A program made the position numbers and the translations under genes. The notes beneath the pieces are model-generated. The model saw only the letters and a program-made list of their open reading frames with translations, made no database searches and was not told where the DNA came from. This document shows, piece after piece, positions 1-8,557 of a stretch of DNA of 64,000 bases (position 1 is its first letter; every line of letters begins with the position of its first letter). The stretch is taken from positions 2,294,001 to 2,358,000 of the forward strand of contig NZ_AP012326.1 of the NCBI RefSeq assembly GCF_001042595.1, written 5' to 3'. This DNA is from Bifidobacterium dentium JCM 1195 = DSM 20436 (GTDB lineage: Bacteria; Actinomycetota; Actinomycetes; Actinomycetales; Bifidobacteriaceae).

Positions 1-1283
1 GAGCCGGCCATCGCGTTGGAGCCGAGCAGGCTGCCGATGATGGCGATGCCGATGGACGGCGAGACGTTCATGGCCAGATCGTTCATGCCCACGCCACGAC
101 CGGACTCATCCTTTTCGATGGTGCCCAGCACGGTGGAGACGACCGGCGAGTACATCAGACCGCAGCCGGCGTAGAACACGCAGGCGAACAGGGTGAGCAC
201 CAGGAAGCCGGAATTCACGCAGAACGCGGCACCCGTCCATCCGACGAACATCAGCGTACCGGCGGTCACGAGTCCCGCCCTGATGCCGATCTTACCGACG
301 ATGAGTCCGGAGCAAGTGCCCACGATGGCGGCGACCACGTACGCCCACACGATGTACAGCGACACCTGCGTGGTGGTCATACCGTACAGCTTGGTGCCGA
401 TGGCGTTGAAGATGGGCGACAGTGCGTAGTTCACGAAGTAGAACACGAGGATCAGGCTGATCGCGCGCAGCCAGCGGGTGTTCTTGAAGAACGCCGGGGT
501 GATGAACGGGTTGGAGGCCTTGTTGATGTACACGCCGAACGCCGCGTACAGCAGTACGGACACCACGAGCATCCACCATGCCATGTACGAGAAGAACAGG
601 GTCAGGAACGCGGTTGCGAAGCCGAAGATCACGAAGCCGAGCGCGTCGACCTTCTGGCCGTTGCCGCTCTTGGCCGGCAAGGTCTTGAGCAGGATCGGCA
701 GGAACAGAATGGTCACCGCCGGAATCAGGAACAGATACTGCCATGCGATGGAGCTCAACATACCCGCCGCGAACACGCCGATGGATGCGGACAGCTGATA
801 TGCGGCGGTGAACAGGCCGAAGAAAATCACCTTCAGATCATTGCGCAGATATTTGGTCGCGACCACCAGGAAGGCGGAGCCCGCCACCTGTTCGCCGGCG
901 GTCTGCAGCACTCGTGCGATGATGACGGTCCACAGATTGGCGGCAAAGAAGAAGTTGGCGATGAAGCCGAACAGCGATCCCACGAAAAGGGTGATAAGAC
1001 CGACCGTCACGAGGCGGCGCAGGGAGACGAAGTCACCCAGAGAACCGTAGATGAAGCACACGATGCCAAGCACGATGCTCGGGAACGCGGTGATCAGGGA
1101 AGCTTGATTCGGCGCACCCACATCGGCGCCGACCTGCTGGAACACAAGGTTGAAGCCCTGCAGGCACAGGGTGCCGAGTACGAAGGTGATGAGCAGCGGA
1201 ATCAGGGCACGGATGGCCATCTTGTTGCTGGTGACCGGATCGTCGAACGGATCGGCGGATACGTTTACATTGTTATGAGTCAT
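1..1283 (-). CDS. MFS transporter, DHA2/TetL-like, partial (C-terminus beyond window)
   Basis: Reading from the ATG at 1283 on the minus strand gives an open frame to the window edge, beginning MTHNNVNVSADPFDD. The product is almost wholly hydrophobic, with many membrane segments. An N-terminal half with the stretch GSLGDFVSLRRL (the MFS loop 2-3 motif) and the stretch SIAWQYLFLIPAV resemble drug:H+ antiporter-2 and TetL-type carriers. It lies 68 bp downstream of the nucleoside hydrolase on the same strand, so it is probably co-transcribed, and import of nucleosides or a related compound is a reasonable guess from context only. The ribosome site in front of the ATG is weak. The last residues are missing because the window starts inside the gene. 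Confidence 0.85.
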   Translation of the reverse strand, partial: MTHNNVNVSADPFDDPVTSNKMAIRALIPLLITFVLGTLCLQGFNLVFQQVGADVGAPNQASLITAFPSIVLGIVCFIYGSLGDFVSLRRLVTVGLITLFVGSLFGFIANFFFAANLWTVIIARVLQTAGEQVAGSAFLVVATKYLRNDLKVIFFGLFTAAYQLSASIGVFAAGMLSSIAWQYLFLIPAVTILFLPILLKTLPAKSGNGQKVDALGFVIFGFATAFLTLFFSYMAWWMLVVSVLLYAAFGVYINKASNPFITPAFFKNTRWLRAISLILVFYFVNYALSPIFNAIGTKLYGMTTTQVSLYIVWAYVVAAIVGTCSGLIVGKIGIRAGLVTAGTLMFVGWTGAAFCVNSGFLVLTLFACVFYAGCGLMYSPVVSTVLGTIEKDESGRGVGMNDLAMNVSPSIGIAIIGSLLGSNAMAG

Positions 1284-1350
1284 ATGATCGACTACTTTCA
1301 AATTTCACATTCAATAGGGAAACGGAACGCGCAATCTAGGGCGCGCAACC

Positions 1351-2307
1351 TTATTTCGCGCCCTTGGCAAGCCCGGAAATACGCGTCATGAACTCGTTCA
1401 AGAACCTCGGCACATCCACGCCCACGGCCACCTTCATGGTCTTGTTCGCATCGTTGAGTCTGGTTTCGTCGCCGATGGTGCGGCCACGGGTCGGGCCGTC
1501 CACATCGACCTTCATGTTGATGTCGAGCATGGTCACGAGCGTCGGATCGACCGCCACGCCCACGGCGAGCGGATCATGCAGGCCGCAACCGCCAAGATGC
1601 GGCGCGGTGGTCTCGTAGGCCTTGATGTAGTAGTCGGTCATGTCGGCCAGGAACGTACCCGCCTTGGTGCCGAGCTCACGCCACTGCTGGGTTTCTTTGT
1701 AGGTGAGCAGGGTTTGCAGGGTTACGTCGAGGCCGATCATGGTCACGGGTGCGCCGGAGCGGAACAGACGGTCGGCTGCGTCTGGATCCTGTGAAATATT
1801 GGCTTCGGTCCACGCGTTCACGTTGCCCGGAACGGTCAGAGCACCGCCCATAAGTACGATTTCGCCGATTTCATCCTTGATTTCCGGCGCCTTGTCGAGT
1901 GCGGCCGCGATGTTGGTCATCGGACCGGTCGGTACGTAGACGAGGTCCTTGCCGTACGTTTTGACGGCGTCGATGATGAAGTCGACTGCGGATTCGGTTT
2001 CGACGGAGCGGTTGGAGTCGGGAATGGTCACGTCGCCGATGCCGTTTTCGCCGTGGATGAACGCAGAGATCGGCAGTACGTCGAAATGGTCGGTGGTGCT
2101 GGAGTGCGGCAGTCCTTGGTAGACCTTGACTTCCGGATGTCCGAGCAGGTCGGTTACGGCCAGAGCGTTGCGCACACCCTGTTCGACGAGCACGTTGCCG
2201 TAGGTGCCGGTGATGCCGATGAGTTCGATCTCCGGGCTTCCCAAGGCGTAGGAGATGGCCAGAGCGTCATCGACACCGGTATCCAAATCCAGAATCAGTT
2301 TTTTCAT
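1351..2307 (-). CDS. Nucleoside hydrolase, IunH/RihC family
   Basis: A 318-residue cytosolic protein of the inosine-uridine preferring nucleoside hydrolase family, which splits ribonucleosides into base and ribose. The family's calcium-binding signature is at the very N-terminus (LDLDTGVDDALA, residues 4-15). TGPMTNIAAAL in the middle and GGCGLHDPLAVGVA near the C-terminus, which carries the second conserved metal-binding Asp, complete the active site. The start at 2307 is chosen because GAGGAAAGG lies 7 nt upstream; the longer open frame has no such site. A LacI-type operator is 114 bp upstream and the regulator gene lies directly upstream, so the gene is probably repressed by it. Substrate (purine, pyrimidine or broad) cannot be told from sequence. 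Confidence 0.93.
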   Translation of the reverse strand: MKKLILDLDTGVDDALAISYALGSPEIELIGITGTYGNVLVEQGVRNALAVTDLLGHPEVKVYQGLPHSSTTDHFDVLPISAFIHGENGIGDVTIPDSNRSVETESAVDFIIDAVKTYGKDLVYVPTGPMTNIAAALDKAPEIKDEIGEIVLMGGALTVPGNVNAWTEANISQDPDAADRLFRSGAPVTMIGLDVTLQTLLTYKETQQWRELGTKAGTFLADMTDYYIKAYETTAPHLGGCGLHDPLAVGVAVDPTLVTMLDINMKVDVDGPTRGRTIGDETRLNDANKTMKVAVGVDVPRFLNEFMTRISGLAKGAK

Positions 2308-2420
2308 GGTTATGCCTTTCCTCATTGACGGACTGACGACGGTCCGCCACCACACGTCCCATTGTCGTCAGCTTTGTTGCATAAAAAAGCAGCGAGTACA
2401 TTCTCGATTTGCTGTTGGAT

Positions 2421-2444
2421 TCATGATAAAGCGTTTTATCATGA
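2421..2444. promoter_or_regulatory. LacI-family operator upstream of nucleoside hydrolase
   Basis: Near-perfect palindrome with 10-bp arms (TCATGATAAA and TTTATCATGA) around GCGT. Taken as an even palindrome it has the central CG typical of LacI-family operators. It sits between the lacI-type gene (ends 2571) and the hydrolase start (2307), where it could control the hydrolase-transporter operon. Confidence 0.75.
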
Positions 2445-2570
2445 GAGTCAAAACACTCACCCATCTGCGTGTCGTTTTTGTCCCACCGCTGGAACCAGCC
2501 CCATCCGTCCCGACTTCGGCGTCGATGCCTACAGGATGGCGCAATCCGCCGGAAGGAAGGAGCTCCGCGC

Positions 2571-3653
2571 CTAGGCGCAGGCGGCCTGAACCAGTTTCGG
2601 AGTGAGCAGCTGGACTCGCGGATGACGCAGCCAAGGGCGTTCGCCTCCGTCTTCAGCACTCACGGAGTCGGAATCATTCCCGTCTTTTGCGCCGGTGCGT
2701 CCAATCGTGGCGTCGATGCGGACGGAGAGCATCCGCCAACAGGCTTCCGCCAGATCGGTGACGCTTTGCTCGACGGTGGTCATGTGCAGGCCAAGGCCGA
2801 ATCTCTTGAGGATATTGTCGTAGCCGATCACCTGCATGTCCTGCGTCGCCTGCAGTCCACGCTCGGCAAGGCGCTGGCGGAATCCCAAGGCCATCACATC
2901 GTTGCAGCAGAACACCGCCGTGGCACCGCCGTCGATAATTCGATCGGCAGCATGATATCCGCTGTCGAAACGGTAGTCACCCGCAACGCACAGTGCGGGA
3001 TCGAAACGCTCCCCCGCCTGTTCGATGGCATCCACGAAACCACGTTTGCGGTCAAGCGCGCTCGATTCCGCGACATCGCCCGTCACGATGCCGATATGAC
3101 GGTGCCCGCCTTCCAACAGATACCGTGCGGCGAGACGGCCGCCCACATAGTTGTCGAATCCGACGGCATCGCACCAGCCGTTCTGTACGAGGCGGTCGAT
3201 GAGCACCACCGGACAGGCCACCTGCTCCACGTCGGCTCGCAGCTCATCTTCGGCGGCGCAGGACTCGCGCGCGGGAATCAGCATCATGCCATCGACACCT
3301 CGGGAGGCGAGTCGGACCATCAGATCATGTTCGGTGGCACGCGAATCGTCGGAATTGGCCACAATCAACGAATAGCCTTGTGCGGCGCACTCATCTTCCA
3401 CGCATTTCGACAGTGCGGCGAAAAACAGGTTTTCGATGTCGGGCACAATCAGCGCCACGAGTTTCGACTGTTTGGTCACCAGGCTGCGCGCGCTCTGGTT
3501 AGGCACGTAATGCAGTTCTTTGGCCGCCTTGGCGATAAGCTCGCGCTTCTCCTTCGACACGCGTGCCGGACGTCCGTTAAGCACCAGCGACACGGTGGTC
3601 ACCGACACTCCCGCCGCCCGCGCCACGTCTTTCAGCGTTGCACGCCGTGCCAT
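2571..3653 (-). CDS. LacI-family transcriptional regulator
   Basis: A 360-residue repressor. The N-terminal helix-turn-helix is textbook (LKDVARAAGVSVTTVSLVLN, residues 7-26), followed by the hinge (SARSLVTKQS) and a periplasmic-binding-protein-like effector domain with the usual GVDGMMLIPA and VFCCNDVMALGF stretches. The C-terminal tail from about residue 310 is longer and Asp/Gly-rich. The start at 3653 has AAGGGGG 4 nt upstream. It stands directly upstream of the nucleoside hydrolase with an operator in the gap, so it is likely the local repressor sensing a nucleoside or ribose. The effector identity is inference. Confidence 0.93.
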   Translation of the reverse strand: MARRATLKDVARAAGVSVTTVSLVLNGRPARVSKEKRELIAKAAKELHYVPNQSARSLVTKQSKLVALIVPDIENLFFAALSKCVEDECAAQGYSLIVANSDDSRATEHDLMVRLASRGVDGMMLIPARESCAAEDELRADVEQVACPVVLIDRLVQNGWCDAVGFDNYVGGRLAARYLLEGGHRHIGIVTGDVAESSALDRKRGFVDAIEQAGERFDPALCVAGDYRFDSGYHAADRIIDGGATAVFCCNDVMALGFRQRLAERGLQATQDMQVIGYDNILKRFGLGLHMTTVEQSVTDLAEACWRMLSVRIDATIGRTGAKDGNDSDSVSAEDGGERPWLRHPRVQLLTPKLVQAACA

Positions 3654-3950
3654 ACAGCCCCCTTAGAACATCGTTCCTTCTAGCATAAAATCATCGCGGA
3701 CCACAACGCGCTGTGCCGATATTCGCTTGCGCACCGTGCGTCGGCACGGCACCGTACCGATCGGGCACGGCGGCCCGTAGCGCCACCCGAACCATGCAAA
3801 TCTCTTCGCGAAGTCACATGCCGCAACTATTCCTCTCACAGAGGAAAAACACGAAGTCATTTTCTCAGCAAGCGATTTTCTCATGGATTTTTTGTAGACT
3901 CGTCAAGTCTCGTTGAAATTCACAAGCAACAAGATAGAGGGAAAGAAACT
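3654..3950. other. Divergent intergenic region, no gene seen
   Basis: A 297-bp gap between the divergent LacI gene and the small membrane protein. The part from 3840 to 3910 is AT-rich and probably holds the promoter of the plus-strand gene. No convincing coding frame or RNA gene was seen. Confidence 0.4.
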
Positions 3951-4418
3951 GTGAAGATCGAAAAAAGCAATGCCAAATCAAGGCGCGTGATTGCCGCAAT
4001 CGCCATAGTGGCGGTTATCGCGATCATATTAACCGTCGCCGTGACCATCATCATCGGCAATCAGCGAGAACTGACGCAAGCCGCCAGCGACACCTGCAAG
4101 TTGAACGCGAAGACGCTGACCGTGCATCAAGACAGCTTCAAGGAGGCGCAGTCCGAAGCCGAACAAGCCGCAAAACTGACGGTCGACGATGTTGCGAACG
4201 GTTCCACATTGGAAACGCTCAAGGATGCGATGAAGCTTGCTGACGCCGTCGACGATGCGCCGACCTGCCCAGCCAAGGGCAATGCGGATGACTTCACCAA
4301 GGCCACCAACGACATCAAAGACTACGCCGACAACCTGCGCAATATCACCAATGAGCTTGATTCCGCGGTCAAGGCCGTTCTCGCCTCGCAGGAAATGAAG
4401 CTCGATTCCGCCAAATAG
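3951..4418 (+). CDS. Small membrane-anchored hypothetical protein
   Basis: A 155-residue protein of no recognised family. A short basic N-terminus (KSNAKSRR) is followed by one strong membrane helix (about residues 13-35, rich in Ile, Val and Ala). The outside part is Ala/Asp-rich, probably helical, with two cysteines (in DTCKL and PTCPA) that could form a disulfide. Start is GTG with AGAGGGAAAG upstream. The architecture is the same as that of the protein at 52796-53347 (basic start, one helix, DTCKL-like or STCQQ cysteine after the membrane, second Cys later), so the two are probably distant paralogues. A hairpin that could end its transcript lies about 90 nt downstream. Function unknown. 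Confidence 0.8.
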   Translation: MKIEKSNAKSRRVIAAIAIVAVIAIILTVAVTIIIGNQRELTQAASDTCKLNAKTLTVHQDSFKEAQSEAEQAAKLTVDDVANGSTLETLKDAMKLADAVDDAPTCPAKGNADDFTKATNDIKDYADNLRNITNELDSAVKAVLASQEMKLDSAK

Positions 4419-4774
4419 CCGAATCCGCCATCGACGGCCTCTTCCGACCGCAGTCGCCCTGTCGAGGCCGAACGGCCCGGAAGATGGCCCGATAGGTTGT
4501 GTCAATCGTTGGCGGCACCGTCGCCGCCAACAACGCAATCGATTTCATAAGCATTTTGCCAACGCCCGACACGCATCGTACGCTCCGTTCAACACCCCCG
4601 ACAGCAATGTTCGCTTGCAGGGATCATGCCGCAAACACACAGCAGACGTTCCGCAACCCGTAAGCCACCTTTTTCGTCCAGACTACGCCATTAGAATGGC
4701 TCTGATTCACGCAGAATTTACCTTGTATACGCAAGTAAGTCAGATGAACAGAAATACCTCCGAAGGACGCGACG
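4419..4774. other. 356-bp gap without a supported gene
   Basis: Holds a hairpin at 4508-4531 and, just before 4775, the ribosome site (GAAGGA) of the LtaS-like gene. No frame in it has good start signals. The sequence near 4680-4750 becomes AT-richer and probably contains the promoter of the downstream gene. Confidence 0.4.
4508..4531. terminator. Stem-loop, possible terminator of the small membrane protein gene
   Basis: Perfect 9-bp arms (GTTGGCGGC and GCCGCCAAC) around ACCGTC, about 90 nt after the stop codon. There is no T-run after it, so intrinsic termination is not certain. Confidence 0.45.
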
Positions 4775-7504
4775 ATGCAGAACATTCTGACCAATGGTCA
4801 TTCGAAAGACCTTCCATATCTGCAACCGGTCGCCTCCAGCAAACGACTTGGATCTGTCATCGGCAAAACGCATCCCCTTTCCGCTCCCTCTTCTCCCGCA
4901 GTCGGCCAACGTATGAACATCTCACTTTTCAGCACCAGAAACGCCTTCCAGCCAGCCAACGCATCGACGGACCAGCCGCGGGAACAATCACTGTTCGTCA
5001 GCAAGCGAGTGATTCACTCGTCGGCTACGCAATGCAAAGGCCCACGACGCAAAGCTACGCAGCGGCGCCATTCCACGCCACGCAACACCACCCGTTACAG
5101 CTTGTATACGCAAGGCATGCAATCAAGCGTGAGGCCTGCCAAGCACAATGTCAGAGCCGTCGGCGCACCGACGCAGACCTCGATGCCAACGTCTGTGCGA
5201 ACGCAGCCGGCCTCAACCGCGATATCGGCGGCGTCCGACCCGCTCGTCACAACCGGCAAGGCTGAGGAGCTGGCCGTAATCACGGTACGTAAGGTGCATG
5301 CCGCCGCACGGTCCGTTCATCAGGCCGCTCAGCGAACGGCCGCAACCGTATGCCGTGCCGCGGCGAAGGTACATGATCGATGGCGCGCTTTCACTAACCT
5401 GAAACCCGTACGCAAGTTCATCGACATCGCCAAGATGCTGTACGGCCTGTGGCGCAAGCGCATGAAGTTCTCCTATGCGTTCTACACGGTCGTGTTCATG
5501 CTGCTTACCTCGGCGGAGGTCATCTTCCTGCAGTGGGGCATGTGCAGCGAGCCGGAATATGCCGACGACGCGCAAATCGACAACACCACCAAGATTATGC
5601 AAAGCGTGGCCGGTCAGCTGACGAAATTCGTCAGCCAGATGTGGTTGGAGCAGAAATACGTATTCCTCATCAATTTCGTTGGTTTGGGATTGGTGTATCT
5701 TGCGCTGATTTTCATTACGAACAGATTCTGGATCGCGACCATCATATTCGGCACCGTCATGACCGCATATGGCGTGGCCAACAGCATCAAGGTGCAATTG
5801 CGTAACGAACCGATCATTCCGGCTGATCTGACGTTCGTTTCAGGCGGTGACACCGGCAGCATCATGTCATTCATACCTAAGGCCAGCGAAGCACTCGTCA
5901 ACGGTGCGATCCAAGTTCTGCTCTGGTTCCTGCTGATATGCGTGATCCTGTTCGTATTTGACGGCCGTAGGAGATTCATCCATTGCTCGTGGCGCCATCC
6001 GATCGCGAATGTCAAGAACATCGTCGGCAATGTCTGCCGTATTCTCGCGGCCGTGCTCAGCGTGGTGCTGCTCGGCTCATATACGGTGGGCCTAAGCACG
6101 CCTGATTCATGGTCCTATTCCTGGGCTACGGATATGGGCTACCGTCCGGAATTGTGGAATTCCCTGATGGACGCGCAGAACAATGGCCCGGCAACCACGT
6201 TCCTGAGTCTGACCAAGGTCAAGGCCATGGATAAGCCGGAGAACTACAGCCAGAAGACCATGGAGCAGATCGCCGAACGCTATTCCGCCGCAGCGGAGAC
6301 CATCAATCAGAACCGTGGCAGTGAACTGACCGATAGTACGGTGATCCTGGTTCTGTCGGAGTCATTCTCCGACCCGACACGCGTGCCGGGCGTGAGTTTC
6401 AGCATCGACCCAATGCCGAACATCCGCACTATCAAGAACTTCACGACATCCGGCCTGATGCTCTCCCCCGGCTATGGTGGAGGCACCGCGAATATCGAAT
6501 ACCAGGCATTGACCGGTATGAATCTGGCCAATTTCAACGATTCTTTGATTGTGCCGTACCAGCAGCTTGTGCCGAATCAGAGCGACCCGTACTCGTTCAA
6601 TCAGATCTGGACGCAGAAGTACGGCGAATCCGCCACCACTGCGGTGCATCCGTTCCAGCAGAGCATGTATCTGCGCAACATTGACTACAAGAAATTCAAG
6701 TTCTCGTATCTGTACACATGCGACAGCGAGGAACCGCTCACGCACACCGGCACCATCGACCGTTCGCCGTATGTGAGCGACAGTGAGGCATACCAGAACG
6801 TTCTCGATTTGATCAATGAGCAGAAGGATAGCGACAAGTCGCAGTTCCTGCAGCTCGTGACCATGCAGAACCACACGCCATACGGCGATTATTACGACAA
6901 TAACGAGTTTGTGGAGGCCGATACGTCGGAGAACATTTCCGACAGTGAGCGCAACGACATCAACACATATGCCAAGGGCGTGAACTACACCGATCAGGAA
7001 ACAGCCGACTTCCTCAATCAGCTCAATCAGATCGACAAACCGATCACCGTGATCTTCTACGGCGACCATCTGCCTGGCATCTATTCCACCGCCAATAAGG
7101 ATGCGAACAACAAGGTGACGCTACACGAGACCGACTATTTCATCTGGTCGAACAATGCGTCAGCCTCGCATGACACGAAGCTGGATCAGACCGAAACCGC
7201 CTATACTTCGTCGAATTACTTCATGGCCATGGCCGCCGAACATATGAACGCCAAGGTGTCACCGTTCCTTGCCATGCTGACCGAACTGCATCAGGAGGTG
7301 CCGGCCATGAGTCGAGTGATCACCTCCAGCGGCGGTATCGGCCAGGGGCATGCCACCTATCTTGACCGTGATGGCAATACGATTGACACGAAGCATCTTT
7401 CGAAGAAGGTCAAGCAGTTGCTTGCCGACTACAAGCTGGTGCAATATGACCAGACCTCCGGAAAGAACTACCTTAAGGATCTGAAGTTCACGCAGGTGCC
7501 ATAA
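4775..7504 (+). CDS. LtaS-like sulfatase-fold phosphoglycerol transferase / alkaline-phosphatase-superfamily membrane protein
   Basis: A 909-residue membrane protein of the lipoteichoic acid synthase type, which transfers or releases glycerol-phosphate units at the outer face of the membrane. About five membrane helices lie between residues 230 and 445. The extracellular sulfatase-fold domain starts near 520 with LVLSESFSDP (metal-binding Glu, about 528), then YGGGTANIEYQAL (the Thr about 571 is the expected nucleophile) and FYGDHLPG (Asp-His metal ligands, about 763). The start is supported by AAGGA 7 nt upstream. Odd point: about 230 residues of basic, Ser/Thr/Ala-rich sequence precede the first helix, far more than in usual LtaS proteins. 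Whether it makes a polyglycerol-phosphate polymer or modifies a glycan is open. Confidence 0.88.
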   Translation: MQNILTNGHSKDLPYLQPVASSKRLGSVIGKTHPLSAPSSPAVGQRMNISLFSTRNAFQPANASTDQPREQSLFVSKRVIHSSATQCKGPRRKATQRRHSTPRNTTRYSLYTQGMQSSVRPAKHNVRAVGAPTQTSMPTSVRTQPASTAISAASDPLVTTGKAEELAVITVRKVHAAARSVHQAAQRTAATVCRAAAKVHDRWRAFTNLKPVRKFIDIAKMLYGLWRKRMKFSYAFYTVVFMLLTSAEVIFLQWGMCSEPEYADDAQIDNTTKIMQSVAGQLTKFVSQMWLEQKYVFLINFVGLGLVYLALIFITNRFWIATIIFGTVMTAYGVANSIKVQLRNEPIIPADLTFVSGGDTGSIMSFIPKASEALVNGAIQVLLWFLLICVILFVFDGRRRFIHCSWRHPIANVKNIVGNVCRILAAVLSVVLLGSYTVGLSTPDSWSYSWATDMGYRPELWNSLMDAQNNGPATTFLSLTKVKAMDKPENYSQKTMEQIAERYSAAAETINQNRGSELTDSTVILVLSESFSDPTRVPGVSFSIDPMPNIRTIKNFTTSGLMLSPGYGGGTANIEYQALTGMNLANFNDSLIVPYQQLVPNQSDPYSFNQIWTQKYGESATTAVHPFQQSMYLRNIDYKKFKFSYLYTCDSEEPLTHTGTIDRSPYVSDSEAYQNVLDLINEQKDSDKSQFLQLVTMQNHTPYGDYYDNNEFVEADTSENISDSERNDINTYAKGVNYTDQETADFLNQLNQIDKPITVIFYGDHLPGIYSTANKDANNKVTLHETDYFIWSNNASASHDTKLDQTETAYTSSNYFMAMAAEHMNAKVSPFLAMLTELHQEVPAMSRVITSSGGIGQGHATYLDRDGNTIDTKHLSKKVKQLLADYKLVQYDQTSGKNYLKDLKFTQVP

Positions 7505-7575
7505 AGCCGTGGTTGAAGTGAAGCTTTACAACGAATCTCCGTTTTCTGATATTAGCGCTCAGACGAAGACTCGTT

Positions 7576-8469
7576 TTAGAGCTTCGCTCCGTCCGATGCT
7601 CCAGCGCGATTGCCGAGTAATCGAGCCGCGCAGTCGAAGCAGAATCTTATGATTTCGTAGAAATGACACCCTTTGGCCAAGCCTTGGATGACATATTTGA
7701 CCAGCGCCATTCCCTCGCCTGCAACTTTCGCACCACCCAACAACGCCGCGTGCTTCTGGATCTCCTTACCCATGAGATAGTTGCGTTTATACTGCTGCTT
7801 GAGTGTGAAATTATGCGAGTGAACGACTTCCGCGCTCGCCTCGTACGCGATTTTGTATCCGGCATGAAGGAACGCGGCGGCAATCAACATGTCTTCGTTG
7901 GTGTCAATCGGATGCTCAAACCCTCCAACTGCAAGATATGCCGAGCGACGATACGCCGCGCACACGTCGGAGGCAAAGAACGCTTTGATGCCCAATCGTT
8001 CGATATCGGAAGCGTCACGGATATGGGATTGTTCGGGATAATTGAATTCCCGGACCAGACGCTCGGCAGGGCGTGCATCCGGGCGTGCAATCTGACGCCC
8101 AGTGACCAAAGCCACTTTTTCATCAGAAAAAGGTTTCATGAGATTTTCGATATAGTGCTCATTCGCAGGCATGGCATCTTGGGTCAGAAACAGGACGAAA
8201 TCGCCATTGGATTCGCGTAAAGCCATATCCCGAGTGGCGCCATGATCGAAATCCTTGCGTTCGATTCCGATGAATCTGATGTTCTGACCAGTATGGTTTG
8301 CAATATACTGACTCACCAAAGCCGGAGTGCCATCATCCGACTGCGAATCAACGACGATGATTTCCGCAGGCGACAGGCTCTGGCCAATCAGTTTATCGAG
8401 CAACACGGTAATCTGGCTACCCGGGTTCAGCGTCGGAATGATGACAGAAATCAAATTTGACTCTTTCAT
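7576..8469 (-). CDS. Glycosyltransferase family 2, rhamnosyltransferase-like
   Basis: A 297-residue GT-A transferase. The N-terminus has SVIIPTLNPGSQ and IIVVDSQSDDGT (nucleotide-binding strand and loop). FDHGATRDMAL is characteristic of rhamnosyltransferase-type GT2 enzymes, and FLTQDAMPAN stands in the place of the DxD region. NEDMLIAAAFL carries the likely catalytic acidic residues. It is the last gene of the exopolysaccharide operon on the minus strand, 88 bp after the flippase gene, with GAAGGGA upstream of the ATG. It ends convergently with the LtaS-like gene. The codon use and GC are closer to the host than those of the AT-rich genes before it. The exact sugar is not predictable. Confidence 0.88.
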   Translation of the reverse strand: MKESNLISVIIPTLNPGSQITVLLDKLIGQSLSPAEIIVVDSQSDDGTPALVSQYIANHTGQNIRFIGIERKDFDHGATRDMALRESNGDFVLFLTQDAMPANEHYIENLMKPFSDEKVALVTGRQIARPDARPAERLVREFNYPEQSHIRDASDIERLGIKAFFASDVCAAYRRSAYLAVGGFEHPIDTNEDMLIAAAFLHAGYKIAYEASAEVVHSHNFTLKQQYKRNYLMGKEIQKHAALLGGAKVAGEGMALVKYVIQGLAKGCHFYEIIRFCFDCAARLLGNRAGASDGAKL

Positions 8470-8557
8470 TATATCCAGTCCCTTCTTCGAAGCTTCAAGC
8501 CGTATTATTAATAAGATAGATTTTTAATGCAATAAATACTTACAATAAATATAGATA

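Noticed and set aside
2469..3683. 404-codon plus-strand open frame
   Set aside because: Antisense to the LacI gene; no family features.
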